NCBI GenBank assembly: GCA_944323095.1
Contig: CALURE010000083.1
Coordinates: 1 to 6,929 of the forward strand
Source: Candidatus Gastranaerophilales bacterium
GTDB taxonomy: Bacteria > Cyanobacteriota > Vampirovibrionia > Gastranaerophilales > Gastranaerophilaceae
DNA: 6,929 nucleotides
Direction of reading: 5' to 3'
Shown here: positions 1-5,687 of the stretch, piece after piece
How positions within the stretch are numbered: the stretch's first letter is position 1
How the letters are laid out: the number at the start of each line of letters is the position of its first letter
Made by a program: the position numbers and the translations under genes
The notes under the pieces: model-generated
Database searches by the model: none
What the model saw: the letters and a program-made list of their open reading frames with translations, nothing else
Told to the model about the DNA's origin: nothing

Positions 1-2
1 AA

Positions 3-167
3 AGAGGACTTTCGCAGGAACAACTTGCAGAACTGGCAGATTTAAGCAGACCAACTATCGGGGCCATTGAACGCGGACAGAAATCGCCCACATTTAATAC
101 TCTGGAAGCAATTGCAAAAGCGTTTGAGATATCTATACAAGAACTGTGTAATTTTGACAACTTATAA
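3..167 (+). CDS. XRE-family helix-turn-helix regulator, 3' end only
   Basis: This is the last 54 codons of a gene truncated by the window edge. The frame starts at base 3 and ends at a TAA at 165-167. The visible protein begins RGLSQEQLAELADLS and continues with RPTIGAIERGQKSPT, which is the classic Cro/C1-type (HTH_3) fold: helix 2 is SQEQLAELADLS, the recognition helix is RPTIGAIERG, and the following helix is FNTLEAIAKAF. It stops soon after the DNA-binding domain (ending SIQELCNFDNL), so the whole protein is probably a compact single-domain regulator of about 65-70 residues, although the N-terminus is not seen. Such proteins bind DNA as dimers, often at their own promoter. The target cannot be inferred from this fragment. 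The nearest downstream gene on the same strand is the HD phosphohydrolase, about 200 bp away, so a shared operon is doubtful. Confidence 0.9.
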   Translation, partial: RGLSQEQLAELADLSRPTIGAIERGQKSPTFNTLEAIAKAFEISIQELCNFDNL

Positions 168-369
168 TATGACATGTAAAACAAAAAATAATAAAATAGG
201 CTTAAAAATAGAAAGACTAATAACTTTTCATCCTTCTCCAAGTAGACTGGAAATAATTAAATATCATCCTTAAAAAATACGTCCTCTCCCGTGAAATTTT
301 CCAAATATTGTATTGATTTTTACAATTATAGGGTATTATATTATTGTACACAAATTTAATGGTAAAAAT

Positions 370-1176
370 ATGAAATCAATAAAAGAACTTTCTTTAGAAT
401 CAAAAATATTAAAACGTCTGCAAAAAAGTCCTATCTGCACAGAACTTGTACATTACCTTTTTGCGGATGAAGAATTGCAGGAAATGCAGGATTATGCAAA
501 CAATGTTTCAATAAAACGTCTGGGTTATAACGATCACGGACCTGTTCATATGAGACAGGTTGCGGCAAATGCAATAAAAATGCTTAATTTATTGCAGGAT
601 TCAGGCATACAAACATCTCTTGAAAGAGAAGAAATAGGGACATTTGAAGACAGCATGTGCGCCGTAATAATTGCAGGCTTAATGCACGATTTAGGTATGA
701 TGATAGGTCGTCAGGGACATGAAGATATGTCTGTAATTCTTGCAAAACCGATTATAGAAAGAACATTGATGCATGTTTTTCCCGACGATCTTCATAAACG
801 GACGATTATCAAATCACTTGCGATAGAGGCAATAATCGGTCATATGTCATCAAGAAAAATTCATTCTCTTGAAGCAGGCATAATATTAATTGCTGACGGA
901 TGCGACATGACGAAAGGCAGAGCACGTATTCCAATGGCAATAAATACGACTCCGAAAGTAGGAGATATCCATAAATATTCGGCAAACGCAATTGAGAGAA
1001 TAGGAATTCACCACGGAGAACAAAAACCTATAAGAATTGATGTTGAAATGTCCGGTGATGTAGGATATTTCCAGATAGAAGAAGTTTTGCTGACAAAAAT
1101 TGATTCGAGTCCTGCTAAACAATATGTTGAATTGTATGCGGCTGTTCAGGGACAGGAACCTAAATGTTATCTGTAA
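370..1176 (+). CDS. HD-domain metal-dependent phosphohydrolase
   Basis: This 268-residue cytoplasmic protein carries HD-superfamily metal-binding motifs in order: YNDHGPVH (H56, with H60 nearby), the HD doublet in GLMHDLG (H106-D107), a His in GRQGHED (H117), a His in IIGHMS (H158), and ADGCDMTKGRARIP with D176 as the likely last ligand. Family members are divalent-metal phosphohydrolases that act on nucleotides or phosphoesters; the substrate is unknown. The signature after D176 and the conserved C-terminal part (roughly 195-262: IHKYSANAIERI, KPIRIDVEMSGDVGYFQ) remind me of a predicted HD-hydrolase group best known in archaea (COG2316-like), an assignment from memory. The frame is open from a TTG at 313, but ATG 370 fits the start of the conserved sequence better; no good Shine-Dalgarno precedes either. 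The gene converges on the glycosyltransferase gene across a repeat island. Confidence 0.85.
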   Translation: MKSIKELSLESKILKRLQKSPICTELVHYLFADEELQEMQDYANNVSIKRLGYNDHGPVHMRQVAANAIKMLNLLQDSGIQTSLEREEIGTFEDSMCAVIIAGLMHDLGMMIGRQGHEDMSVILAKPIIERTLMHVFPDDLHKRTIIKSLAIEAIIGHMSSRKIHSLEAGIILIADGCDMTKGRARIPMAINTTPKVGDIHKYSANAIERIGIHHGEQKPIRIDVEMSGDVGYFQIEEVLLTKIDSSPAKQYVELYAAVQGQEPKCYL

Positions 1177-1289
1177 CGGACTTTCTTATTAATTTTGTTT
1201 AAAGCGCTGTCAAGACCCGTAATTACATCATTGAATGCATACAAATAGTTTGTAAGAACATGTACGTATAGTTTTTGTATAAAATTTTC

Positions 1290-1292
<3 letters not shown>
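1167..1292 (-). pseudogene. possible gene remnant ending at a palindromic repeat
   Basis: On the minus strand a frame stays open for 41 codons, from the edge of the palindromic repeat (in-frame TGA at 1293-1295, inside the repeat) down to a TAA at 1167-1169. Its predicted residues look protein-like: LYVHVLTNYLYAF, then ITGLDSALNKINKK. It has no ATG, and the only conventional alternative start is an internal TTG. It overlaps the last bases of the HD gene. It could be the 3' tail of a decayed gene whose 5' part was replaced when the repeat arrived. Equally, an open frame of this length can arise by chance in AT-rich intergenic DNA. I do not recognise the sequence. Confidence 0.2.
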
Positions 1293-1410
<118 letters not shown>

Positions 1411-1415
1411 AGTAC

Positions 1416-1449
1416 GTAGGGTGGGATAAGCACAAGCGTTCCCGCCACA
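1416..1449. repeat. second short hairpin repeat (GGTGGGA / TCCCGCC)
   Basis: Immediately after the cloverleaf element, GGTGGGATAAGC (1420-1431) faces GCGTTCCCGCC (1436-1446) across a 4-base loop. The outer seven positions pair with one G-T wobble, and the inner GC/GC dinucleotides pair next to the loop. The motif 'GTAGGGTGGG...CCCGCC' resembles another widespread family of bacterial intergenic palindromes whose consensus carries GGTGGGTTA and TAACCCACC; this is recall, not a search. It lies about 25 bp past the glycosyltransferase stop codon and could act as its 3' RNA hairpin, but no T-tract follows on either strand. Confidence 0.55.
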
Positions 1450-1472
1450 TATATGTTATTTAACCGGAAGTA

Positions 1473-3083
1473 TTAATATTTTCCCTTTTCAATCTGCTCT
1501 GCCAGTTCGTCATATTTTAATTTTAAGGGGGATTTTTTTGCATAACGCATCAATCTGCGTTTTGCAATTGTTTTTAAATATTCAATCTTTTCCGGATTGC
1601 CGTTTTGCACAAAGAAAAGCATTGCCTGCTTTCTATTTTCAAAAAGCTCCTCATCGGGCATTTTGGCAAGAACATCACCGAATGTCTCGGGACGCGTTTT
1701 TCTATCCCATTCATAAAACGGCATTTTCAAAAAACAAAATTTTTCTGCATAAGAAAAAATACAAGGCGTCCACGATACATCTTCATATTTTAAAATTCCA
1801 AGCGGATGCTCTTTTACCAGTGAAGCTTTATATAACTTATTCCATATTGCACAGTTATAATATCCGGGAGTGTACATTATTTCAAAATACTTATCCACGT
1901 TATAAGGCAGATCTTCATTAAACGGAAGATTGCAGTGAACTGTATATCCGTTATCCGTAATTCTGTATAAAGGCGCAATTGCAATATCGCATGAATTTTT
2001 TTCAACAGTATTATAAAGTTTGCCTATCATATCAGGACGGATTAAATCATCATTGTCCAGAAATGCAATGTATTTCCCCTTCGCAGCTTCAATTCCTCTG
2101 TTTCTGGCATCTGCAACACCGCCGTTTTCTTTGTTTATTTTTACAACGTTAGGATAATTCAGATCGTACCAGTCAATAATTTTTTCTGTTTCATCCGTAC
2201 TGCCGTCATTAACAATAATTATTTCAAGGTTATCAAAATCAGATGCCAGAGCGCTGTCAATACTGCGTGCAATATAATCCTGAGCATTATAAGCAGGAAT
2301 TATCAGCGAAACCTGAGGTTCTTTATACTTTCTTATACTAAGTGAAACTTCATCAGATTCTGCAATTATCCTCTTTCCGTTTTCAGTATTTACATAAGCC
2401 TTTACAATAAATTTTGTGCTGCCCTTGTAATCATAAAGCATAAGATAGTGTGCCAGCCCGTCCGTGACTTCATAAAACGGCAGATTTGAATGTTCTGAAT
2501 ATATAAAAAAGCCGTCTGCATCCCCCTTGAAACACCATGACAAAAACATATTGTAATTATACGACTTATAAACCGATAAAAATTCAAATTTATTTTCGTG
2601 TAATTCTACAACAGGAGAAGAAGCTAGAAAATTTCTTCCCTGCTCACTTTTTTGAAAAGCTTTAATTTTATATTCCGTATCATCTTCTTTTTGCACAGTA
2701 ATAAAATCCGAATCGGAATTTTTAAACCCGTTAAATCCTGATTCCTGAAAGTTTTTATATAACCTGTAACCGTCTGCGCCGTCATATGTACTGTACAAAA
2801 ATTTTATATCGTTAACACTCTGACAATCAATCACATCTATTGTGTCAAATTTAAATTTTCTCAATGACGATTGGTTTATAACTTTATTATCTTTAAAAGC
2901 CTGCACAAAACATTCATGCTCACCATAAGACAAAAGAGATAATCTTATTGAAGTTTTGCCGCTGATTTGAGCACATTCAGAAAGCAGCCCGTTGCGTCCG
3001 CAAAAAACTTTATAATAATCCGCTCCGGTATCCTCCCACGAAATAACAATTTTTGTATTCTTAATTTCTATGCTTAAATCCAT
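1473..3083 (-). CDS. family 2 glycosyltransferase with N-terminal FN3-like repeats
   Basis: This is a 536-residue two-part protein. Residues 257-462 are a GT2 (GT-A fold) domain: VSLIIPAYNAQDYI opens it, VNDGSTDETE (D293, D297) binds the nucleotide, ENGGVADARNRG (319-330) is the conserved loop, and FLDNDD (341-346) holds the metal-binding DxD. IWNKLYK (413-419) and YEDVSW (433-438, E434-D435 the likely catalytic acid region) follow. It should transfer a sugar from a nucleotide-sugar donor to a surface glycan or protein. Residues 1-250 form three beta-rich repeats, each with a similar core (ADYYKVF 21-27, GADGYRLYK 102-110, DADGFFIYS 188-196), typical of fibronectin-III/Ig-like modules. No signal peptide or membrane helix is seen, so it probably acts on the cytoplasmic face. 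An AGAAGGG ribosome site precedes the ATG by 7 bases. The gene stands alone on its strand, so the pathway and acceptor are unknown. Confidence 0.88.
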   Translation of the reverse strand: MDLSIEIKNTKIVISWEDTGADYYKVFCGRNGLLSECAQISGKTSIRLSLLSYGEHECFVQAFKDNKVINQSSLRKFKFDTIDVIDCQSVNDIKFLYSTYDGADGYRLYKNFQESGFNGFKNSDSDFITVQKEDDTEYKIKAFQKSEQGRNFLASSPVVELHENKFEFLSVYKSYNYNMFLSWCFKGDADGFFIYSEHSNLPFYEVTDGLAHYLMLYDYKGSTKFIVKAYVNTENGKRIIAESDEVSLSIRKYKEPQVSLIIPAYNAQDYIARSIDSALASDFDNLEIIIVNDGSTDETEKIIDWYDLNYPNVVKINKENGGVADARNRGIEAAKGKYIAFLDNDDLIRPDMIGKLYNTVEKNSCDIAIAPLYRITDNGYTVHCNLPFNEDLPYNVDKYFEIMYTPGYYNCAIWNKLYKASLVKEHPLGILKYEDVSWTPCIFSYAEKFCFLKMPFYEWDRKTRPETFGDVLAKMPDEELFENRKQAMLFFVQNGNPEKIEYLKTIAKRRLMRYAKKSPLKLKYDELAEQIEKGKY

Positions 3084-3104
3084 AAAAACACCCTTCTGTT
3101 TTTT

Positions 3105-3133
3105 ATTATAGCAAAAATTAATGCATACACAAA
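3105..3133 (-). promoter_or_regulatory. extended -10 promoter of the glycosyltransferase gene
   Basis: Reading leftward, TTTGTG (3133-3128), a 17-bp spacer, then TGC-TATAAT (3113-3105) form a sigma-70-type promoter with a perfect -10 hexamer and the TGn extension. The expected start of transcription falls a few bases upstream of the AGAAGGG ribosome site (3097-3091), giving a short leader. Confidence 0.55.
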
Positions 3134-3143
3134 TAATTTTTTC

Positions 3144-3173
3144 TGCTATAATAATATTGGAATAATTAAGGAG
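3144..3173 (+). promoter_or_regulatory. extended -10 promoter and ribosome site of the small secreted protein gene
   Basis: TGC-TATAAT at 3144-3152 is a perfect extended -10; the -35 region is poor, as expected for that promoter class. AAGGAG at 3168-3173 lies 9 bases before ATG 3183 but only 3 bases before an in-frame GTG at 3177, so it supports the ATG as the start. Confidence 0.55.
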
Positions 3174-3182
3174 ATAGTGTAT

Positions 3183-3530
3183 ATGAAAAAAGTCTTTATT
3201 ACTGCAGTTTTCCTAATGTTTGCAGCGACACCGGTATTTTCAGAAGAAGTAAATTTGACACCGATAAACAAATTTTCCGGATTTAATAATAACGGAATCA
3301 GATCAACATATCCGCATCTTTCAAGAGAAGTTTCAGCATCAGAAATTATCGAAGAACGGAACGAAAACGAAATGCTGAAACCAAAATCAGTCAGAGAAAT
3401 GGGAAAAATAACCCCGTCAAGCAATAAAAGCACTCCCATGACATATGACCAGTTCCCGCAAAATTATGACAGTTCTAACACTATGATGATGATGCAGGGC
3501 GGAATGCAAAATATGTTTATGGGGTATTAA
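3183..3530 (+). CDS. small secreted protein with Met-rich C-terminus, unknown function
   Basis: This 115-residue protein has a textbook Sec signal peptide: MKK, a hydrophobic core VFITAVFLMFAA, then TPVFS with likely cleavage after S20 before EEVNL. The mature part (about 95 residues) is polar and low in predicted order: Asn/Ser-rich near 33-45, a charged helical stretch around 52-72 (ASEIIEERNENEMLK), a Ser/Thr/Asn/Pro linker, and a tail from 101 with eight methionines in 15 residues (MMMMQGGMQNMFMGY). There is no lipobox cysteine, so it is not an obvious lipoprotein. Met-rich tails can bind Cu(I)/Ag(I), but they can also simply be low-complexity sequence; no function is assigned. It is divergent from the glycosyltransferase gene and converges with another small secreted protein gene 9 bp away. 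I do not recognise the family. Confidence 0.8.
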   Translation: MKKVFITAVFLMFAATPVFSEEVNLTPINKFSGFNNNGIRSTYPHLSREVSASEIIEERNENEMLKPKSVREMGKITPSSNKSTPMTYDQFPQNYDSSNTMMMMQGGMQNMFMGY

Positions 3531-3539
3531 AATATAAAC

Positions 3540-3917
3540 TTAACTGCCCAAAGGTCTGTGTGTATAAACCGGAGCAGGTTTTGCACCTGAATTTACAGCA
3601 CCAAAATTCGGAACATAGTTAGGTCTGTAAAGCGGAAAAGCATTGTATATTATTTTTGATCTGCCGCCTCTTTTTCTTTTTATACGTTTGTCACTTTTGT
3701 AATAACCGTCTTCATCATAGTAACCACTGCTTAGCTTTTTAGTCTCAACATAACGGACCTGCGGTTCAGGTTCAGATTTTTCATAAGGATATAAAGTTAA
3801 CTGTGCACCTGATGAACTGCTTTGATTGTCATAACTTAATACAATTCTGGCATCAACCGGTACAGCTATTGAAAAAACACACATAAGTATAAATAAAACC
3901 GCTAAATTTTTTTTCAT
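3540..3917 (-). CDS. small secreted tyrosine/basic-rich protein, unknown function
   Basis: The protein is 125 residues from ATG 3917. The frame is open further upstream (to 3989), but AGGAG at 3927-3923 sits 5 bases before this ATG and a signal peptide begins exactly here, which decides the start. The signal peptide is MKKNLAVLFILMCVFSIAVPVDA with probable cleavage after A23. The mature protein has a Ser-rich patch (33-36), a Tyr/Asp/Lys segment (SGYYDEDGYYKSDK, 64-77), a very basic cluster (KRIKRKRGGRSK, 77-88), and a Tyr/Pro/Asn-rich end (YNAFPLYRPNYVPNFG). It contains no cysteine after the signal peptide. The composition suggests an envelope-associated, partly disordered protein that could contact anionic polymers; that is inference. 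No family is recognised. Confidence 0.78.
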   Translation of the reverse strand: MKKNLAVLFILMCVFSIAVPVDARIVLSYDNQSSSSGAQLTLYPYEKSEPEPQVRYVETKKLSSGYYDEDGYYKSDKRIKRKRGGRSKIIYNAFPLYRPNYVPNFGAVNSGAKPAPVYTHRPLGS

Positions 3918-4023
3918 TGACACTCCTGTTACACAAACTTGATTTCCCTTTATATATATAAAAACGAAAAAAACAAAAAATTGCCACAAAATTGACTGTT
4001 TTTTGTAAAATTTTGTTAATATT

Positions 4024-4764
4024 TTATAACTTTATAACAGCACTGTGCCTGTTAGTTGTTGCATTTTCTTTGCGGTAAGAGAAAAAGAGGTTATTATTGC
4101 AAACCGTACAATACGGACATACATCTATGTTTTCGGCTTTTACTCCGGCTTCTGTAAGCTGTCGTTTATTAATTCCTTTCAAATCAACATAAATATTTCC
4201 CTGACGAATTTCAAAAAGCCCGGAAAAATCTTTAACTGTTTTGGAAAGCTGTCTATAAACATCCTCTCCGACATTGTAACAGCAAAATGAAATTGCAGGA
4301 CCTATGGCGCACTTTAGATTTTCGGGTTTTGAACAAAATTCTTCCTTCATTTTTTGAACGGTTTTTGAAGCTATATTGCCGGCAGTTCCGCGCCACCCTG
4401 CATGTGATACTGCCGCTATATTGTTTTCAAAATCATAAATAATTACAGGAGTACAGTCTGCAAAATTCAAAAAGACAGCCTGAATTTTATTTGAAAGAAT
4501 TAAACCGTCAGTATCAGGGTAGGATATTTGTCCGATTTTTGCAGCATCAACATTCGATGTATGTGTCTGCGACGGATGAATTAAATCTTTTTCATCAATC
4601 CTTAAATATTTACAGATATCTTTTTTGTTATCTTCAACAATCTTTTCAAAATCAGGTTCTTTGGTTTTGATAACGCTTTCCCTTGTTGTAAAAAAATGGT
4701 TTAAACCATTGAGAATACTGCTTTTTAATATTTTTTTGCCGTTAATTTCTTCAAAATAAAACAT
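4024..4764 (-). CDS. pgeF: PgeF/YfiH family laccase-domain protein (peptidoglycan editing factor, FAMIN-like)
   Basis: At 246 residues this is the usual length for the family (E. coli YfiH is about 243). The metal/active-site triad is visible: H68 in HPSQTHTSNV, C104 in NFADCTPVI, and H121 in SHAGWRGTAGN. Supporting motifs are TDGLIL (85-90), AIGPAISFCCYNVG (153-166) and, at the C-terminus, FFSYRKENATTNRHSAVI. Family members were first called polyphenol oxidases. Later work on LACC1/FAMIN and bacterial relatives shows purine nucleoside phosphorylase, adenosine deaminase and related activities, and E. coli YfiH/PgeF prevents misincorporation of the wrong amino acid into peptidoglycan precursors. 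A CPYCTVC cluster (216-222) is richer in Cys than I would expect. The protein should be cytosolic. No Shine-Dalgarno is visible before ATG 4764. The gene is divergent from the aquaporin gene. Confidence 0.92.
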   Translation of the reverse strand: MFYFEEINGKKILKSSILNGLNHFFTTRESVIKTKEPDFEKIVEDNKKDICKYLRIDEKDLIHPSQTHTSNVDAAKIGQISYPDTDGLILSNKIQAVFLNFADCTPVIIYDFENNIAAVSHAGWRGTAGNIASKTVQKMKEEFCSKPENLKCAIGPAISFCCYNVGEDVYRQLSKTVKDFSGLFEIRQGNIYVDLKGINKRQLTEAGVKAENIDVCPYCTVCNNNLFFSYRKENATTNRHSAVIKL

Positions 4765-4791
4765 AATTATATTTATAACATAAAAGATTAA

Positions 4792-4837
4792 TTGAATAAA
4801 ATTAAAAAATATGTTAAAATTTTTTCGAAAAAAGGAG
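4792..4837 (+). promoter_or_regulatory. promoter and ribosome site of the aquaporin gene
   Basis: TTGAAT at 4792-4797 and TAAAAT at 4815-4820 are separated by exactly 17 bp, with a TG one base upstream of the -10 (4812-4813), a strong sigma-70-type arrangement. Transcription would start near 4826-4828. AAGGAG at 4832-4837 lies 8 bases before ATG 4846. The leader is therefore very short, about 20 nt. A perfect 14-bp palindrome TTTTTTCGAAAAAA (4820-4833) overlaps the predicted start site. Confidence 0.6.
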
Positions 4838-4845
4838 ACTAATTT

Positions 4846-5481
4846 ATGAAAGAGCTTTTAAAAAAATGTCTGGTTGAATTTATCGGAACATTTTTTCTTG
4901 TATTCACAATCGGCTGTGCGCTGTTCCCGAATGCAAGCGGAAGTTTTCCGCCTATGGCAATCGGATTTGTGTTAATGGTAATGGTTTATGCCGGCGGGCA
5001 CATCTCTGGCGGGCATTACAACCCTGCGGTATCGCTTGCAGCAGCAATAAGAGGTGCACTCAACTGGAGGGATTTTGTACCATATCTTATTGCGCAGTTT
5101 ACCGGCGGAGTCTTAGCTGCACTTTTAGCAGGTTACATTGTTGCAATACCACCTTATGCAAATGAAACATCGTTTTCTATGATACCTATGATAATATGTG
5201 AATTTTTATTCACTTTTGCGTTATGCTATACGGTTTTGCATACTGCAACATCAGAGGATAACAGAGGCAATTCTTATTTCGGGCTTGCAATTGGTTCAAT
5301 AGTACTTGTCGGCTTGCTTGCGACAGCAGGAACCTGCTACGGTGCATTTAACCCTGCTGTTGCTGTCGGTGTTTTCACAATGGGCATTACAAAGGTAAAA
5401 CTTATTCTTGCAACAATTTTGACAAACTTTGTTGCAGGAGCCGCAGCCGCAGGAGTTTATAAAATAACTTCTAACGACTAA
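4846..5481 (+). CDS. aquaporin / MIP-family channel with atypical selectivity filter
   Basis: A 211-residue inner-membrane channel with six predicted helices (about 8-26, 34-50, 79-100, 112-131, 143-162, 184-205) and the two MIP half-helix motifs: HISGGHYNPAVS with N59-P60-A61, and YGAFNPAVAVG with N169-P170-A171. The first half closely follows AqpZ. The second NPA is followed by Val172, not the almost invariant Arg. By gap-free alignment from memory with E. coli AqpZ (F43, H174, T183, R189), the four filter positions here are I39, L157, G166 and V172, an aliphatic and probably wider pore mouth. Water selectivity therefore should not be assumed; small neutral solutes are plausible. It is compact compared with AqpZ (231). 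It has its own strong promoter and ribosome site. Neighbouring genes do not suggest a substrate. Confidence 0.93.
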   Translation: MKELLKKCLVEFIGTFFLVFTIGCALFPNASGSFPPMAIGFVLMVMVYAGGHISGGHYNPAVSLAAAIRGALNWRDFVPYLIAQFTGGVLAALLAGYIVAIPPYANETSFSMIPMIICEFLFTFALCYTVLHTATSEDNRGNSYFGLAIGSIVLVGLLATAGTCYGAFNPAVAVGVFTMGITKVKLILATILTNFVAGAAAAGVYKITSND

Positions 5482-5505
5482 TTAATATAAACAAAAAAAC
5501 AAATT

Positions 5506-5540
5506 CAGCAGGGCGAAAAACAAGATATTCCGTCCTGCTG
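5506..5540. terminator. 10-bp stem-loop after the aquaporin gene, probable terminator
   Basis: CAGCAGGGCG (5506-5515) pairs with CGTCCTGCTG (5531-5540) over 10 bp with one G-U wobble, around a 15-base loop. It starts 24 bp after the aquaporin stop codon, where a terminator is expected. No T-tract follows it on the plus strand. An A-rich run precedes it (5490-5503), so the classical hairpin-plus-U-tract form appears only when read leftward. Rho-independent function in the aquaporin direction is therefore uncertain; it may instead protect the 3' end of the mRNA. Confidence 0.45.
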
Positions 5541-5687
5541 GCTATTAATAAAAGTTATGCACAGCATTAGTTGTCTGCTTAGTAAAACTGTACTGCTTTA
5601 TTTTTTATTTGTCACGGCATTATATTTAGAGTTGTAAACAAATTTCCACAAATAGCAAAAATTATTTTGTTCGTTTTTCATATCTAT

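Noticed and set aside
154..182. Perfect -35 TTGACA at the end of the HTH gene with TAAAAC 17 bp downstream
   Set aside because: The -10 matches only 4 of 6 positions, the -35 lies inside coding sequence, and the leader to the HD gene would be about 180 nt with nothing else supporting it.
67..273. Plus-strand open frame overlapping the HTH gene end
   Set aside because: It starts at a TTG inside the XRE gene in another frame, and its sequence past 167 is low-complexity AT-rich with no ribosome site.
168..369. Gap between the HTH and HD genes searched for a small gene, hairpin or terminator
   Set aside because: I found no open frame with a ribosome site, no GC-rich stem and no riboswitch-like structure; only a vague AT-rich promoter-like region near 308-344 with poor spacing.
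1538..1921. Plus-strand open frame of 127 codons inside the glycosyltransferase gene
   Set aside because: It is antisense to the well-supported GT2 catalytic domain and has no recognisable protein features.
3146..3439. Minus-strand open frame of 97 codons opposite the Met-tailed secreted protein
   Set aside because: The plus-strand gene has a promoter, ribosome site and signal peptide; the antisense frame has none of these.
3986..4016. ACAAAATT / AATTTTGT inverted repeat downstream of pgeF, followed leftward by a T-rich run
   Set aside because: The 8-bp stem is nearly all A-T with a 15-base loop, too weak to call a terminator in such AT-rich DNA.
4045..4290. Plus-strand open frame inside pgeF
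   Set aside because: It is antisense to conserved catalytic-family sequence and lacks a ribosome site.
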